Shown: in pieces, positions 41,889-51,075 of the stretch
Numbering within the stretch: position 1 is the first letter of the stretch
Layout: each line of letters begins with the position of its first letter
NCBI GenBank assembly: GCA_947504035.1
Contig: CANNGA010000007.1
Span: 124,001 to 188,000 of the forward strand
Length of the DNA: 64,000 nucleotides
Source of the DNA: an uncultured Flavobacteriaceae bacterium
GTDB lineage: Bacteria; Bacteroidota; Bacteroidia; Flavobacteriales; Flavobacteriaceae
Reading direction: 5' to 3'
Notes under the pieces: model-generated
Databases searched by the model: none
What the model was told of the DNA's origin: nothing
What the model saw: the letters and a program-made list of their open reading frames with translations, nothing else
Made by a program: the position numbers and the translations under genes

Positions 41889-44036
41889 ATGAAGGCTATG
41901 ATGAGAAAGAATTATAAGGTTTTATTATTGATGCCCCTACTCGCGTTTGCGTCCTGTAGCTTTACCTCCAAATCAATTGAAAACCCCGATAAAGATAAAT
42001 TATTAATTCAGGTGATTACTTATGTGCTCCAACAAGGCCATTTTGATCCTATTGAACTTAATGATGAATTTTCAGAACAGTTTTTCGAGCATTATGTAGA
42101 ACGTGTAGATCCTGCGAAGCGTTTCTTTTATGAATCGGATTATCATGAATTTGAAAAGTATAAAACACAGATTGACGACCAGTTAAAATCACTTAATATT
42201 AGTTTTTTCGATATTGTAGATGACCGTTTACTCAATCGTATAGAAGAAGTTAAATTGATTTACAAGGAGGTTCTATCTACACCTTTTGATTATACCATTG
42301 AAGAAAGTTTTGATACAGATTCAGAAAATATGGATTACGTTTTTAGCAAGCGTGAAATGAAAGAACGCTGGAGAAAACAACTCAAATTTTCTACATTGTC
42401 TAACTATGATGATATTTATCAAGACGAAAAGAAAGCTAAAGAAAAAGATCCTAACCATGTTATGAAAACAGATGTTGAGATTGAAAAAGAAGCACGTGAA
42501 GCGACTTTGAGATCTATTGATATCTATTTTAATGATAATGTAGACGACCAAACACGTGAAGATAGATTTTCTACTTACGTGAATACTATAGTAGAAGAAT
42601 TCGATCCGCATACTTATTATCTAGCACCAAAAGGGAAAGAAGATTTTGATACTCAAATGTCTGGAAAGTTAGAAGGTATAGGCGCTCGTTTAACTAAGCG
42701 TATGGACTACATTAAGGTTGTAGAACTTATTTCTGGAGGCCCTGCTTGGAGAAGCCAATTGCTAGAGGTGGAAGATGTTATTTTAAAAGTGAAGCAAGAA
42801 GACGAAGAAAAAGGTATTGATATAGTGGGCATGCGTATTAGTGATGCTATAAAATATATTAAAGGCCCTAAAGGCACTAAAGTAACACTTACCATTAAAA
42901 AAGTAGATGGTAGTATTAAAGACATCACTATAGTTCGCGATATTGTAGAACTTGGTGAGACTTATGCAAAATCTTCAGTTGTAGAGAAAGATAATAAGAA
43001 GTTTGGAATTATTAATTTACCACGTTTTTATGTAGATTTTAATGATTACAAGAACTTAAATGCTGCAACAGATGTACGCAAAGAAATTCAGCGCCTCAAG
43101 CAAGAAGGCATGGAAGGCTTAATTTTAGATTTGAGAAATAATGGGGGAGGTTCGCTTCCAACAGTAGTTGAAATGGCAGGTCTGTTTATAAAGGAAGGCC
43201 CTGTTGTACAAGTACGGTCTACAGGAGCGCCAAAAGAAGTTTTAAAAGATAAAGATGAATCTATTGTTTGGGATGGGCCACTAGTGATTCTAGTTAATGA
43301 ACTATCGGCATCAGCATCAGAAATTATGGCGGCAGCTATGCAAGATTACAAGCGTGCAATTGTGATAGGAAGCAAGCAAACCTATGGTAAGGGGACGGTG
43401 CAAAATGTCTATAACCTTAATAAATTGGTACGTAACAATAGCAACGGCGATTTAGGCGCATTGGCGTTTACAACTCAAAAGTATTATAGAATTAACGGTG
43501 GTTCTGTACAATTAGAAGGTGTGAAAAGTGATGTGCAAGTGCCAGGGCGATTTAGCTTTATAGAATTGGGAGAAAAAGAAAAGGACAACCCTTTGCCTTA
43601 CGATGAAATAGACGCTGCAGACTATAAGGTTTGGGATAATCATTTCGATTATGACAAAACAATTAAGAAAAGTAAGCAACGCATGAGTAATAATGAACAG
43701 TTAAAGCTGATTGAAGAAAATGCGAGATGGGTGAAAAATAAAATAGATAACAGTTTAGTCTCTTTAAATTACAAAACGTTTAAGTTGCAATTAGATTTAA
43801 ACGAAGAAGAGGCAAAGCGATTTGATCCTATTTCAGAATATAAAACCGATCTCACGTTTAAGCCAACTACTTACGAACAACAATTGTTTACCAAAGACAC
43901 TACAAACCTTCAAGAAAAGCGAGAACGCTGGTATGAGAGTCTAGGAAAAGATGTTTATGTAGAAGAAGCTATTCATGTGTTAGAAGATATCAAAATGTCT
44001 TACCATTTTAAAAAGGTAGCAAAGATAAAAGACTAA
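41889..44036 (+). CDS. Tail-specific (C-terminal processing) protease, S41A
   Basis: A 715-residue Prc/Tsp-like protease with a lipoprotein signal (FASC, Cys23). An N-terminal helical region (about 30-230) is followed by a PDZ domain (about 255-350, KLEGIGARLTKRM and SGGPAWRS). The protease core comes next, with NELSASASEIMAAAMQDY (nucleophile Ser475 by alignment with Escherichia coli Prc Ser452) and YGKGTVQ (Lys501). A C-terminal domain of about 150 residues completes it. It degrades periplasmic proteins with non-polar C-termini. Conservation of both dyad residues suggests it is active. It is followed 6 bp later by an OppC-like permease. Confidence 0.94.
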   Translation: MKAMMRKNYKVLLLMPLLAFASCSFTSKSIENPDKDKLLIQVITYVLQQGHFDPIELNDEFSEQFFEHYVERVDPAKRFFYESDYHEFEKYKTQIDDQLKSLNISFFDIVDDRLLNRIEEVKLIYKEVLSTPFDYTIEESFDTDSENMDYVFSKREMKERWRKQLKFSTLSNYDDIYQDEKKAKEKDPNHVMKTDVEIEKEAREATLRSIDIYFNDNVDDQTREDRFSTYVNTIVEEFDPHTYYLAPKGKEDFDTQMSGKLEGIGARLTKRMDYIKVVELISGGPAWRSQLLEVEDVILKVKQEDEEKGIDIVGMRISDAIKYIKGPKGTKVTLTIKKVDGSIKDITIVRDIVELGETYAKSSVVEKDNKKFGIINLPRFYVDFNDYKNLNAATDVRKEIQRLKQEGMEGLILDLRNNGGGSLPTVVEMAGLFIKEGPVVQVRSTGAPKEVLKDKDESIVWDGPLVILVNELSASASEIMAAAMQDYKRAIVIGSKQTYGKGTVQNVYNLNKLVRNNSNGDLGALAFTTQKYYRINGGSVQLEGVKSDVQVPGRFSFIELGEKEKDNPLPYDEIDAADYKVWDNHFDYDKTIKKSKQRMSNNEQLKLIEENARWVKNKIDNSLVSLNYKTFKLQLDLNEEEAKRFDPISEYKTDLTFKPTTYEQQLFTKDTTNLQEKRERWYESLGKDVYVEEAIHVLEDIKMSYHFKKVAKIKD

Positions 44037-44042
44037 GAGTTA

Positions 44043-45140
44043 ATGCATCATAGATCAAACTCGTTAAAACAATTAGCGCTCCAAAAGTTTAAGAAAAACT
44101 TTTGGGGCGTTTTCAGTTTCTGTTTTATTAGTTGTGTGGGGGTTATCGCTATTTTTGCTTACGCGTTCGCGCCAGACAATTCTCAATATGCCAATCAAAT
44201 GCATTTGTCCATTCACTCTAAGTCTCCCGGATTTAAAGTAACAATGCTAACATTGCCCTCCACTACAGAGAATGCGCAAAATGGATTCAGTCGTTTGTTT
44301 TGGGGTGTGAAAAATTCTGATACCGAATTGCCTATCTCAAGTTATGAGATTCAAAAGGACCAACTTATGTATGTCGCGTATGCATCCGATGGATTGAAAG
44401 GAGAAGAAAAAACAGTTGCATTAGAGAGGTTTCCCAATCGTAACGTCACACCGTTTATCACCACAAAGCGATTCTTATTTGGTACAGATAAATATGGTAG
44501 AGATTTATTGAGTCGTGTTTTAGTAGGCGCAAGAATATCCTTTTTTATTGGATTTATAGCAGTATTTATTTCGTTGTGTATTGGTCTCGTCATGGGAAGC
44601 CTTGGGGGCTATTTTGGGGGTAAGATAGATGCTGTGATCATGTGGGTTATAAATGTCACCTGGTCTATACCAACCCTTCTATTGGTTATAGCAATTACCT
44701 TGGCTTTAGGGAAAGGCTTTTGGCAGGTGTTTATAGCTGTAGGGTTAACGATGTGGGTTGAGGTAGCGCGTATTGTAAGAGGGCAAATTATAAGTGCTAA
44801 AGAATTGCAGTATGTTACAGCAGCAAAAGCATTAGGGTATTCGCATTTTAGGATTATAACAAAGCATATTTTACCAAATATAATGGCACCAGTCATCGTT
44901 ATTTGTGCCGCCAATTTTGCAGGTGCTATTTTAATAGAAAGTGGTTTAAGTTTCTTGGGTATTGGTGCGCAGCCGCCTATGGCAAGTTGGGGCGCTATGA
45001 TAAAAGACCATTACAATTATATCATTTTGGGGAAACCTTATCTTGCAGTAATACCGGGCGTGTGTATCATGACTTTAGTGATGGCATTTATGATGGTGGG
45101 GAATGCGTTAAGAGACGCGTTAGATGTTAAAGGCCAATAG
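44043..45140 (+). CDS. Orphan OppC/DppC-like ABC transporter permease
   Basis: A 365-residue integral membrane protein of the oligopeptide/nickel permease family. The sequence FGTDKYGRDLLSRVLVGARIS (about 147-167) starts the conserved domain. The EAA-type loop EVARIVRGQIISAKELQYVTAAKALGYSHFRI docks the ATPase, and SFLGIGAQPPMASWGAM is near the C-terminus. The periplasmic stretch between helix 1 and the domain is about 100 residues, longer than usual. No OppB partner, ATPase or binding protein is encoded nearby, so it either works with proteins encoded elsewhere or has a different role. It is 6 bp after the protease. Confidence 0.9.
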   Translation: MHHRSNSLKQLALQKFKKNFWGVFSFCFISCVGVIAIFAYAFAPDNSQYANQMHLSIHSKSPGFKVTMLTLPSTTENAQNGFSRLFWGVKNSDTELPISSYEIQKDQLMYVAYASDGLKGEEKTVALERFPNRNVTPFITTKRFLFGTDKYGRDLLSRVLVGARISFFIGFIAVFISLCIGLVMGSLGGYFGGKIDAVIMWVINVTWSIPTLLLVIAITLALGKGFWQVFIAVGLTMWVEVARIVRGQIISAKELQYVTAAKALGYSHFRIITKHILPNIMAPVIVICAANFAGAILIESGLSFLGIGAQPPMASWGAMIKDHYNYIILGKPYLAVIPGVCIMTLVMAFMMVGNALRDALDVKGQ

Positions 45141-45146
45141 AAAGGA

Positions 45147-46181
45147 TTAAAGCTCTCCAGGCGCAGTACTGTCTATTAGATTTAAAATGGATTGCCAAAC
45201 GCTAGTATGAACAGGAATACCTTCTTTTAAGTTTTTATGCCGTATAAGTGCTGTGCGTTCTCCGGGGTAGTATGTCTTACTGTCTTTTGCAACAGGTGTG
45301 GCACTATGTGTAAAATCTATAATTTCATTTAAAAGACGTTCGTGTAAATCGCTATCCCCTAAACGAGGTTGGTGCAGGCATATAAAAACTTGTGACACCC
45401 CTGTTTCATATGGAGCCAGCCCTAATTGATAGGTCGATTTTCCACCAGATAAAACGGTAGCAAGCATGTCTAAAACAATGGATAGGGCAGAGCCTTTCCA
45501 TAGGCCCATAGGTAAACTGCGCTCCGTCTCTAAAATGGCGTTAGGATCTTTGGTGAGTTGGCCGTTCGTATCCCATCCGCCATCATAAGGCAGTTGTTCG
45601 CCTTTTAATTTGTAGTCATTAATTTTTCCAAAAGAATATTGAGATACGGCCATATCTAAAACAACATGACCCTTTTTACGTGGTATAGCAATGATAAAAG
45701 GATTGTTGCCTAATCTGAGTTCTTGACCTCCCCAAGCCGGCATATTAGGCTTTGTATTGGTGAAAAGTATGGAGATACAGTCCGCCTTTGCAGCCTGCCA
45801 ACCGTAATAGCCACCACGTAACCAATGGTTGGTGTTTTTTAATGCAACAATGCCCATGCCATGGGTTTTAGCAAGCGTTATGGCTCTGTCGGTACAGGTT
45901 ATGGCGTTGGTAATGCCGGGAGCACCATTGCCATCCCAACGTTCTATGGCGCCAAAACTGTTGATATGTTGTGCTTCGGCATCTTTTTGAACAAGCTTTT
46001 TCTCCACAAAATCAATAAATTGTACGACGCGATTTACACCATGAGAAGCAACACCACATAATGAGTTTTCAGTAAAAACTTCAGCTAAGCGTTTGGCTTT
46101 GTCAGCTGTAAAATGATAGTGCTTGAAAAGAGTTTCAAGAGTGTCTATCATGTCTTTTTGTGAAATGCGTGTTACTGCCAT
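45147..46181 (-). CDS. Ldh/MDH2-family NAD(P)-dependent oxidoreductase
   Basis: A 344-residue enzyme of the malate/L-lactate (Ldh) family, which reduces 2-oxoacids or related keto compounds with NAD(P)H. Seen are AEVFTENSLCGVASHGVNRVVQFI (N-terminal active-site His in ASHGV), ALKNTNHWLRGGYYGWQAAKA (about 112-132), and LGNNPFIIAIPRKKGHVVLDMAVSQYSFGKI. These match ureidoglycolate or 2,3-diketogulonate reductase-like enzymes; the substrate is not resolved. It converges with the OppC-like gene with only 6 bp between. Confidence 0.92.
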   Translation of the reverse strand: MAVTRISQKDMIDTLETLFKHYHFTADKAKRLAEVFTENSLCGVASHGVNRVVQFIDFVEKKLVQKDAEAQHINSFGAIERWDGNGAPGITNAITCTDRAITLAKTHGMGIVALKNTNHWLRGGYYGWQAAKADCISILFTNTKPNMPAWGGQELRLGNNPFIIAIPRKKGHVVLDMAVSQYSFGKINDYKLKGEQLPYDGGWDTNGQLTKDPNAILETERSLPMGLWKGSALSIVLDMLATVLSGGKSTYQLGLAPYETGVSQVFICLHQPRLGDSDLHERLLNEIIDFTHSATPVAKDSKTYYPGERTALIRHKNLKEGIPVHTSVWQSILNLIDSTAPGEL

Positions 46182-46349
46182 ATATTAATTTTACGGGTAA
46201 AATTTACCAGTACAAGATAAGCTTTATGACTTAAAATTGGGAGGCTGTAAGACATGCATTGTGTTAGAATTTATGTTAATAATACGATATTGGCCTTAAG
46301 CGTTGTAGCCTATTTTGAAAAACATCATATGTTTTAAAATTGAAGCCCA

Positions 46350-47429
46350 TTATATCTTGATGAATTTACTTTTTCCAATAATGACTCCTGCTTTATTTCT
46401 GCTAACGATAAGGTAGGTTTCAGAGGGAAAGCGGCTTACGTCTACTTTTAGTTGAGATGTATTTGTTTTTAAGTTTAGTACCATTTTGCCTTGAATGGAG
46501 TATATAGAAGTATAGGTCTCTTCTGCTTTAGGTATTTGAATAAATAAGTGTTCTTTTGCAGGATTAGGATATACTTTTAAGGTCTCCTCTTGTGTTTCAT
46601 TAATAATTTTAGTAAAAGGAATGGCTTCTAGATATTGAACAACTATTGGTTTTTCATTAGCCTCATCCATCACTATTTGTACAACGGGATATTTAGCGTT
46701 TCTGTCATTAGTCCACCACTTATAAGATCGTGTCGAGTTTGTTTCAGGTTGTCTAAGCAGTACCCATGCGTCTTCTTGTTTTTGATAGATGTAATTGGTG
46801 GTATTCAAAGTGTATTTTATGCGAAGTGATAAAAAAGTACCCTTTGGTAAAATAACATCTCCCCAAGCATCTATAACATAGGTGTAGTTCAAGACGGTTT
46901 TAACTTTTATTAAATCTTGTCCATTCTCATCTTTTTCTAAAACAGTTTCCTTTACAGTTTCATTTGAAGATTTGTCTAGATACTTAAGAGGAAACTTCAT
47001 AACACTTCCTCCATAATTACCTGTGCGCTTTTCATTATTTATGAATAAGCCGTGGCCTAAAGGGGTTACTTTTTTCTTTGAAATTTCCATGAAAGACCAA
47101 GATTCATAAATATCATTAGCGTACAAAGCAATATTAGCGTTTGGGTAATCTGTAAAAAAAGGCGTGTCTTTAGGAGCGAGGAATTTTAGTGTTTGTTTGG
47201 CGACAGCAATTGTATCTAAATTAGAAAAATCCCAAATTTTGTTTGCGCCCGATTCCCCTATATCTATAGTTGTTTTGGGAAGTCTATTATAATACTCGGT
47301 AATGCTATCTCCAACAGCGAAAAAATGATGCTGTTTTAAAGTGATTTGAGCAAACGAATTTAAGGATGAAAGCATTAATGCAATTAGAACAAATTTAATA
47401 GCCATCTTTTGTTTAAGTTTTAGGTGCAT
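46350..47429 (-). CDS. Secreted protein with type IX secretion (T9SS type A) sorting domain
   Basis: A 359-residue exported protein of unknown activity. A signal peptide (MAIKFVLIALMLSSLNSFAQ from the ATG at 47405) fits better than the eight extra residues to 47429, but both starts are possible. The C-terminal about 75 residues hold the T9SS CTD: VYPNPAKEHLFIQI, YSIQGKMVLN, LKVDVSRFPSETYLIV and the final KFIKI. The region before it shows no named fold. The CTD directs it through the outer membrane to the surface or medium. Confidence 0.9.
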   Translation of the reverse strand: MHLKLKQKMAIKFVLIALMLSSLNSFAQITLKQHHFFAVGDSITEYYNRLPKTTIDIGESGANKIWDFSNLDTIAVAKQTLKFLAPKDTPFFTDYPNANIALYANDIYESWSFMEISKKKVTPLGHGLFINNEKRTGNYGGSVMKFPLKYLDKSSNETVKETVLEKDENGQDLIKVKTVLNYTYVIDAWGDVILPKGTFLSLRIKYTLNTTNYIYQKQEDAWVLLRQPETNSTRSYKWWTNDRNAKYPVVQIVMDEANEKPIVVQYLEAIPFTKIINETQEETLKVYPNPAKEHLFIQIPKAEETYTSIYSIQGKMVLNLKTNTSQLKVDVSRFPSETYLIVSRNKAGVIIGKSKFIKI

Positions 47430-47543
47430 TACTTATGTTTGTTAGAACTGTTTGCAAAATAGAATTTTACAAGAAATAAGCAAGTAGAAAGCCACAAAAA
47501 TTAACAATTAAGTGACTTCTACGTAATTAATGCTCAATCAATT

Positions 47544-47557
47544 TGAAAACGTTTTCA
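47544..47557. promoter_or_regulatory. LacI/cre-like operator palindrome
   Basis: TGAAAACGTTTTCA is a perfect 14-bp palindrome with the central CG of LacI/GalR-family (cre-like) operators. It lies in the gap between the divergent T9SS gene and the lipoprotein gene. No LacI-type gene is visible in the window. Confidence 0.45.
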
Positions 47558-47651
47558 GAGTTATACAAAATAAAAGTGTTTAAAAAAAGAGTTGTTGGTA
47601 TAGTATAGCTATTGACGGGCTCTGTTTTTATAGAATTTAATAGATTTTTTT

Positions 47652-48683
47652 ATGCATTTATACTTTCGCCTTATTGTTTTAATAGGTTTAATCGTAACTA
47701 TAAACTCGTGTGGACGTAAAGCCATAGAGGAGGATAAGCACCCTGATTTACCTTATTTTCCTGAAACCACTGCTACTAAAATTAAATTTGAAACCATAAA
47801 TTTTAATCCTCATGGTTTTTATAAAATCGAAGATGCCTTCTTTAGGATAACTGAGGTTTCTGATATCCATTATTTGCAGAAATTTTCTGTTTTTTATTAC
47901 AAAGACGATTTAACGACTCAAATAGGTACTATGCCTTTGGTGGATGATTACCGTTTTATTGATGAAAACGGTTTTTCATATTGTTATCATTTTGAAACTG
48001 ATATAAGTAAGTACGATGTCAGCCCTGCAGTCACTAAAACCCATGTTATAACTGGTGAAAAAAAGAATATTGATTATGTTAAAGCTGATTATGGCAGTGT
48101 ATATGAAAATATATTTAAAGCCAATGAAGACTATGAAAAACAGCTAACACATCTAGCGGATAGTGTTATAAGAGAGATCAGATTTAAAAGAATAGATTCT
48201 GTAAAAAAAGAAATTAATACAAAGTTTACACATAGTGTTTTAAAAGGTCTGCAGAAGGTGAGAAAGATAAATTTGAATTCAAGAGATAATTCATTCTTGC
48301 TGCAATACAAAAACAAAGAAGTCGTTTTAAAAAATGCGCCTTTTTGGCATAGTGATGACGCTGCAAGCAAGTGCCCGCTCGATCTATTAGAAACCTATGC
48401 TAAATATAATGATTTAGAGCCTATTGTAGTAGAAAGGATAGCAGGTTTAGATGTATTTGATCATGCGGTTAGAGGAAATCACCTTGGTCCTGGTAAAATC
48501 AATTTTTTTCTTCAACAAAGCGGAATACAATATTATGAACTTAATTATAAAAATGAAAAAACCTTTTTCAAACTCAACTCTAAAAGTTTATACAATCACA
48601 ATCTTATACAATTACTTTTAATGCCTGATAACAAAACAATGCTACTTTATTCAGATGATAGACAATTTAAACTGGCATTGTAA
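47652..48683 (+). CDS. Hypothetical lipoprotein
   Basis: A 343-residue protein with a lipoprotein signal (MHLYFRLIVLIGLIVTINSC, Cys20) and no recognisable domain. The body is rich in charged and aromatic residues, with a Lys-rich middle (about 170-215) that may be helical and a C-terminus of alternating hydrophobic and polar residues (IQLLLMPDNKTMLLYSDDRQFKLAL). It is divergent from the T9SS cargo gene across a 222-bp gap with a palindromic operator. Function unknown. Confidence 0.8.
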   Translation: MHLYFRLIVLIGLIVTINSCGRKAIEEDKHPDLPYFPETTATKIKFETINFNPHGFYKIEDAFFRITEVSDIHYLQKFSVFYYKDDLTTQIGTMPLVDDYRFIDENGFSYCYHFETDISKYDVSPAVTKTHVITGEKKNIDYVKADYGSVYENIFKANEDYEKQLTHLADSVIREIRFKRIDSVKKEINTKFTHSVLKGLQKVRKINLNSRDNSFLLQYKNKEVVLKNAPFWHSDDAASKCPLDLLETYAKYNDLEPIVVERIAGLDVFDHAVRGNHLGPGKINFFLQQSGIQYYELNYKNEKTFFKLNSKSLYNHNLIQLLLMPDNKTMLLYSDDRQFKLAL

Positions 48684-48823
48684 AACCGTTTGTAATAGAC
48701 AGCAGAACATTAGAAGTTATAGTTATAAGCCTTCAGATGAGAAACAGGCATTTTTAAAGACAAGTTGTTCTGCATGTATCATTTTTGATGCGGTGTATAA
48801 TGCATATACGCTACAAGCCGCAT

Positions 48824-49162
48824 TTAGTCAGGTTTTATAATTCTTAAACTGTAATGTTGGGTTGTATCTGTTTTTTTCAATCGGATGTATCTGTGCTCAA
48901 CATCTTTGTATATGGGCATATTGTAAGTGTTAGACCGGCTTGTTGCGAAAGGGTATTTTCTAAAATTATCAGGATGGATTAAAGATAAGGTGTGCTCTTT
49001 CGAACGTTTTTTTTCTAGACCCCCAATATCCGATAGTTTAAAGTGGTTTAAGTTGAGCTGCTGAAGTAATATAGAATCCGTTTTGAATTGACTGCTTTGC
49101 TGTGAGTAAGCGAGATTATTAAAAATAAAAAATCCAGCGGTTACTAAAAGTGAATATCTCAT
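48824..49162 (-). CDS. Small hypothetical exported protein
   Basis: A 112-residue protein beginning with a signal-like segment (MRYSLLVTAGFFIFNNLAYSQ) and followed by a basic, low-hydrophobicity body without a known domain. The start and signal support a real gene, but the weak composition leaves doubt. It converges with the hypothetical lipoprotein gene. The 223-bp gap upstream (49163-49385) shows nothing beyond short imperfect repeats. Confidence 0.55.
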   Translation of the reverse strand: MRYSLLVTAGFFIFNNLAYSQQSSQFKTDSILLQQLNLNHFKLSDIGGLEKKRSKEHTLSLIHPDNFRKYPFATSRSNTYNMPIYKDVEHRYIRLKKTDTTQHYSLRIIKPD

Positions 49163-49385
49163 AGTTTCAAATTTGTTAATTCAAGATTATAAGGTAGAAA
49201 TACTATTGTTTCTGTGTATTGCTCAGGTAAATATAGTGATTTAAAGTTAACGCTACCTCTGTGTCGTTTCTTGTTTAAAGCACAGGGAAATTGAGTAAAA
49301 CACAATTTTCTAGAAAGTGTATACTGTCTAAATTGTATCTGTTATTGGTTATAAAGTTGAGGTGAGGGTAAATTAAAGAGCGCTA

Positions 49386-49988
49386 TTAGCTTATCATATT
49401 GTTGTTAAGCACGTCAATATAGTTTAATAGAGCTTCACTACCAATAGATTTAAGAGAGGAAGTGATGAAGTGCTTGGGCATCTCTTCCCATGTTTCTAGA
49501 AGAATGGTTTTGTAATCTTCTATATGTTGTGTTATTGCTTTGGGTTTTAATTTATCGGCTTTTGTAAAAATGATAGAAAATGGAATGCCATTTTCGCCCA
49601 ACCACTGCATAAAATCCAAATCGATGGGCTGTGGTTTATGCCTAATATCTACCAATACAAAAGCGGTTACCAGTTGCTCTCTGAAACTAAAATACTGAGT
49701 GATAAATTTTTGAAATGTTTTTTTAGAGCTTTTAGATACACGGGCATAACCATAGCCTGGTAAATCGACCAAATGCCAGTTTTTATTAATCAGAAAATGA
49801 TTAATAAGCTGTGTTTTTCCTGGTTTTCCAGAAGTTTTGGCTAAGCTTTTGCGTTCTGTTAGCATGTTGATTAATGAAGACTTCCCAACATTACTTCTGC
49901 CAATAAATGCATATTCAGGCAAACTGCTTTTTGGGCATTTTGCAACATCAGAATTACTTATTACAAATTCAGCAGATTTGATACGCAT
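49386..49988 (-). CDS. engB: YihA/EngB family ribosome-associated GTPase
   Basis: A 200-residue small GTPase of the EngB/YsxC family needed for large-subunit ribosome assembly. The G-motifs are visible: G1 GRSNVGKSS (31-39), G3 DLPGYG (about 75-80), G4 TKAD (about 145) and G5 ITSSLKSIG. The length is usual. It lies 24 bp downstream of the alpha/beta-hydrolase gene and is probably cotranscribed with it, next to the mraZ promoter on the other strand. Confidence 0.95.
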   Translation of the reverse strand: MRIKSAEFVISNSDVAKCPKSSLPEYAFIGRSNVGKSSLINMLTERKSLAKTSGKPGKTQLINHFLINKNWHLVDLPGYGYARVSKSSKKTFQKFITQYFSFREQLVTAFVLVDIRHKPQPIDLDFMQWLGENGIPFSIIFTKADKLKPKAITQHIEDYKTILLETWEEMPKHFITSSLKSIGSEALLNYIDVLNNNMIS

Positions 49989-50012
49989 TACAAAAAAAGA
50001 TTTATGGTAGGA

Positions 50013-50795
50013 TTAAAATTTACGTGCTATCAGCCATTCGTGAAGAATTCTATTAAATTCATCAGGATGTTCCATCATAGCCGCATGACCACATTTGTCA
50101 ATCCAAAATAAATCGGCATCAGGTAATAATTTTTGAAACTCTTCGGCAACTTCAGGAGGGGTTACATTGTCGTTTTTCCCCCAAATGATACAGGTAGGTA
50201 CGTCCATGTTAGGCAAATCTTTTGCCATATTATGTCGTATCGCACTTTTTGCGATAGCTACTGTTTTTACCAACTTGTTGCGATCGTTTACTGTAGCATA
50301 CACCTCGTCTACAATTTCTTTAGTAGCAACCTCAGGATCGTAAAAGACTTCCTGCGCCTTTTTCTTCATCACTTCGTAATCACTACGTTTGGTGTAACCA
50401 CCACCCATAGCGCTTTCGTACAAACCAGAACTACCAGTTATGACAAGGCCTTTTACTTTTTCAGGATACAATTTCGTGTGGTACAGACCAATGTGGCCCC
50501 CAAGCGAATTCCCTAATAAAATAACATCATCAAGACCTTTAAATTCTATAAAATCATGCAAATACTTTGCAAATGTTTTTACGTTGGTCTTTATAAGCGA
50601 TATATCGTATATGGGAAGTTCTGGAATGATGACCTTGTATCCGTTGCTGCTAAAAAAGTTTTTAACTGCCTCAAAATTACTCAAGCCTCCCATCAATCCG
50701 TGTAGCACAATAATAGGCGTGCCTTCCCCAACTTCGATGTAGCTGTAGTCTTTCTCTTTTTTTAAACTATACCCCATTAATCTATGTTCGTCCAT
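50013..50795 (-). CDS. Alpha/beta-fold hydrolase
   Basis: A 260-residue hydrolase. The oxyanion-hole motif is LHGLMGG (31-37), the nucleophile Ser97 is in GNSLGGH, and the C-terminal Asp and His are in WGKNDNVTPP and KCGHAAMMEHP. The reaction (ester, thioester or C-C bond cleavage) cannot be told from sequence. It is encoded divergently from mraZ and is followed by engB. Confidence 0.9.
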   Translation of the reverse strand: MDEHRLMGYSLKKEKDYSYIEVGEGTPIIVLHGLMGGLSNFEAVKNFFSSNGYKVIIPELPIYDISLIKTNVKTFAKYLHDFIEFKGLDDVILLGNSLGGHIGLYHTKLYPEKVKGLVITGSSGLYESAMGGGYTKRSDYEVMKKKAQEVFYDPEVATKEIVDEVYATVNDRNKLVKTVAIAKSAIRHNMAKDLPNMDVPTCIIWGKNDNVTPPEVAEEFQKLLPDADLFWIDKCGHAAMMEHPDEFNRILHEWLIARKF

Positions 50796-50999
50796 TTCCT
50801 AACAAAACAAATATAGTTAATTCATTCATATTTCAAGGTTTTTAATCTTTTCAGATTGTAAAGATTTGCAGTAAAAAGACTTAACAGTATTAATAACATA
50901 TCGTTACGTCCTAATTTTTTCTTTGAATAAGATTCGTTTTTTCTAATCTGTCGGAAAACTACATTCAGGATTACCATTAATCGAAAATTTATCAACAAT

Positions 51000-51029
51000 G
51001 TGGGGTAAAGTGGTAAAAAGTGGTAAAAT
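51000..51029 (+). promoter_or_regulatory. MraZ boxes: three direct repeats of GTGG at 10-bp spacing
   Basis: GTGG begins at 51000, 51010 and 51020, each followed by an A-rich stretch (GTGGGGTAAA, GTGGTAAAAA, GTGGTAAAAT). MraZ binds arrays of such repeats with one-turn spacing in other bacteria, so this is a likely autoregulatory operator of the dcw cluster. Confidence 0.7.
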
Positions 51030-51035
51030 TTTCGA

Positions 51036-51043
51036 TATATTTG
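51036..51043 (+). promoter_or_regulatory. dcw promoter -7 box (TATATTTG)
   Basis: TATATTTG matches TAnnTTTG and lies 6 bp after the last GTGG repeat. The expected -33 region falls within the repeats, so binding there would block RNA polymerase. The start codon follows 32 bp later. Confidence 0.6.
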
Positions 51044-51075
51044 AATTTGAAAGGTTGAACAAATAACAAATTCCA

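Noticed and set aside
46319-46335. Short hairpin AAAACAT-CAT-ATGTTTT after the T9SS gene
   Set aside because: Three-base loop, A/T-only closing pairs and no T-run in the direction of the gene; too weak for a terminator call.
48655-48840. 61-codon plus-strand frame after the hypothetical lipoprotein
   Set aside because: It overlaps the end of the lipoprotein gene, has no signal or domain, and its composition is not gene-like.
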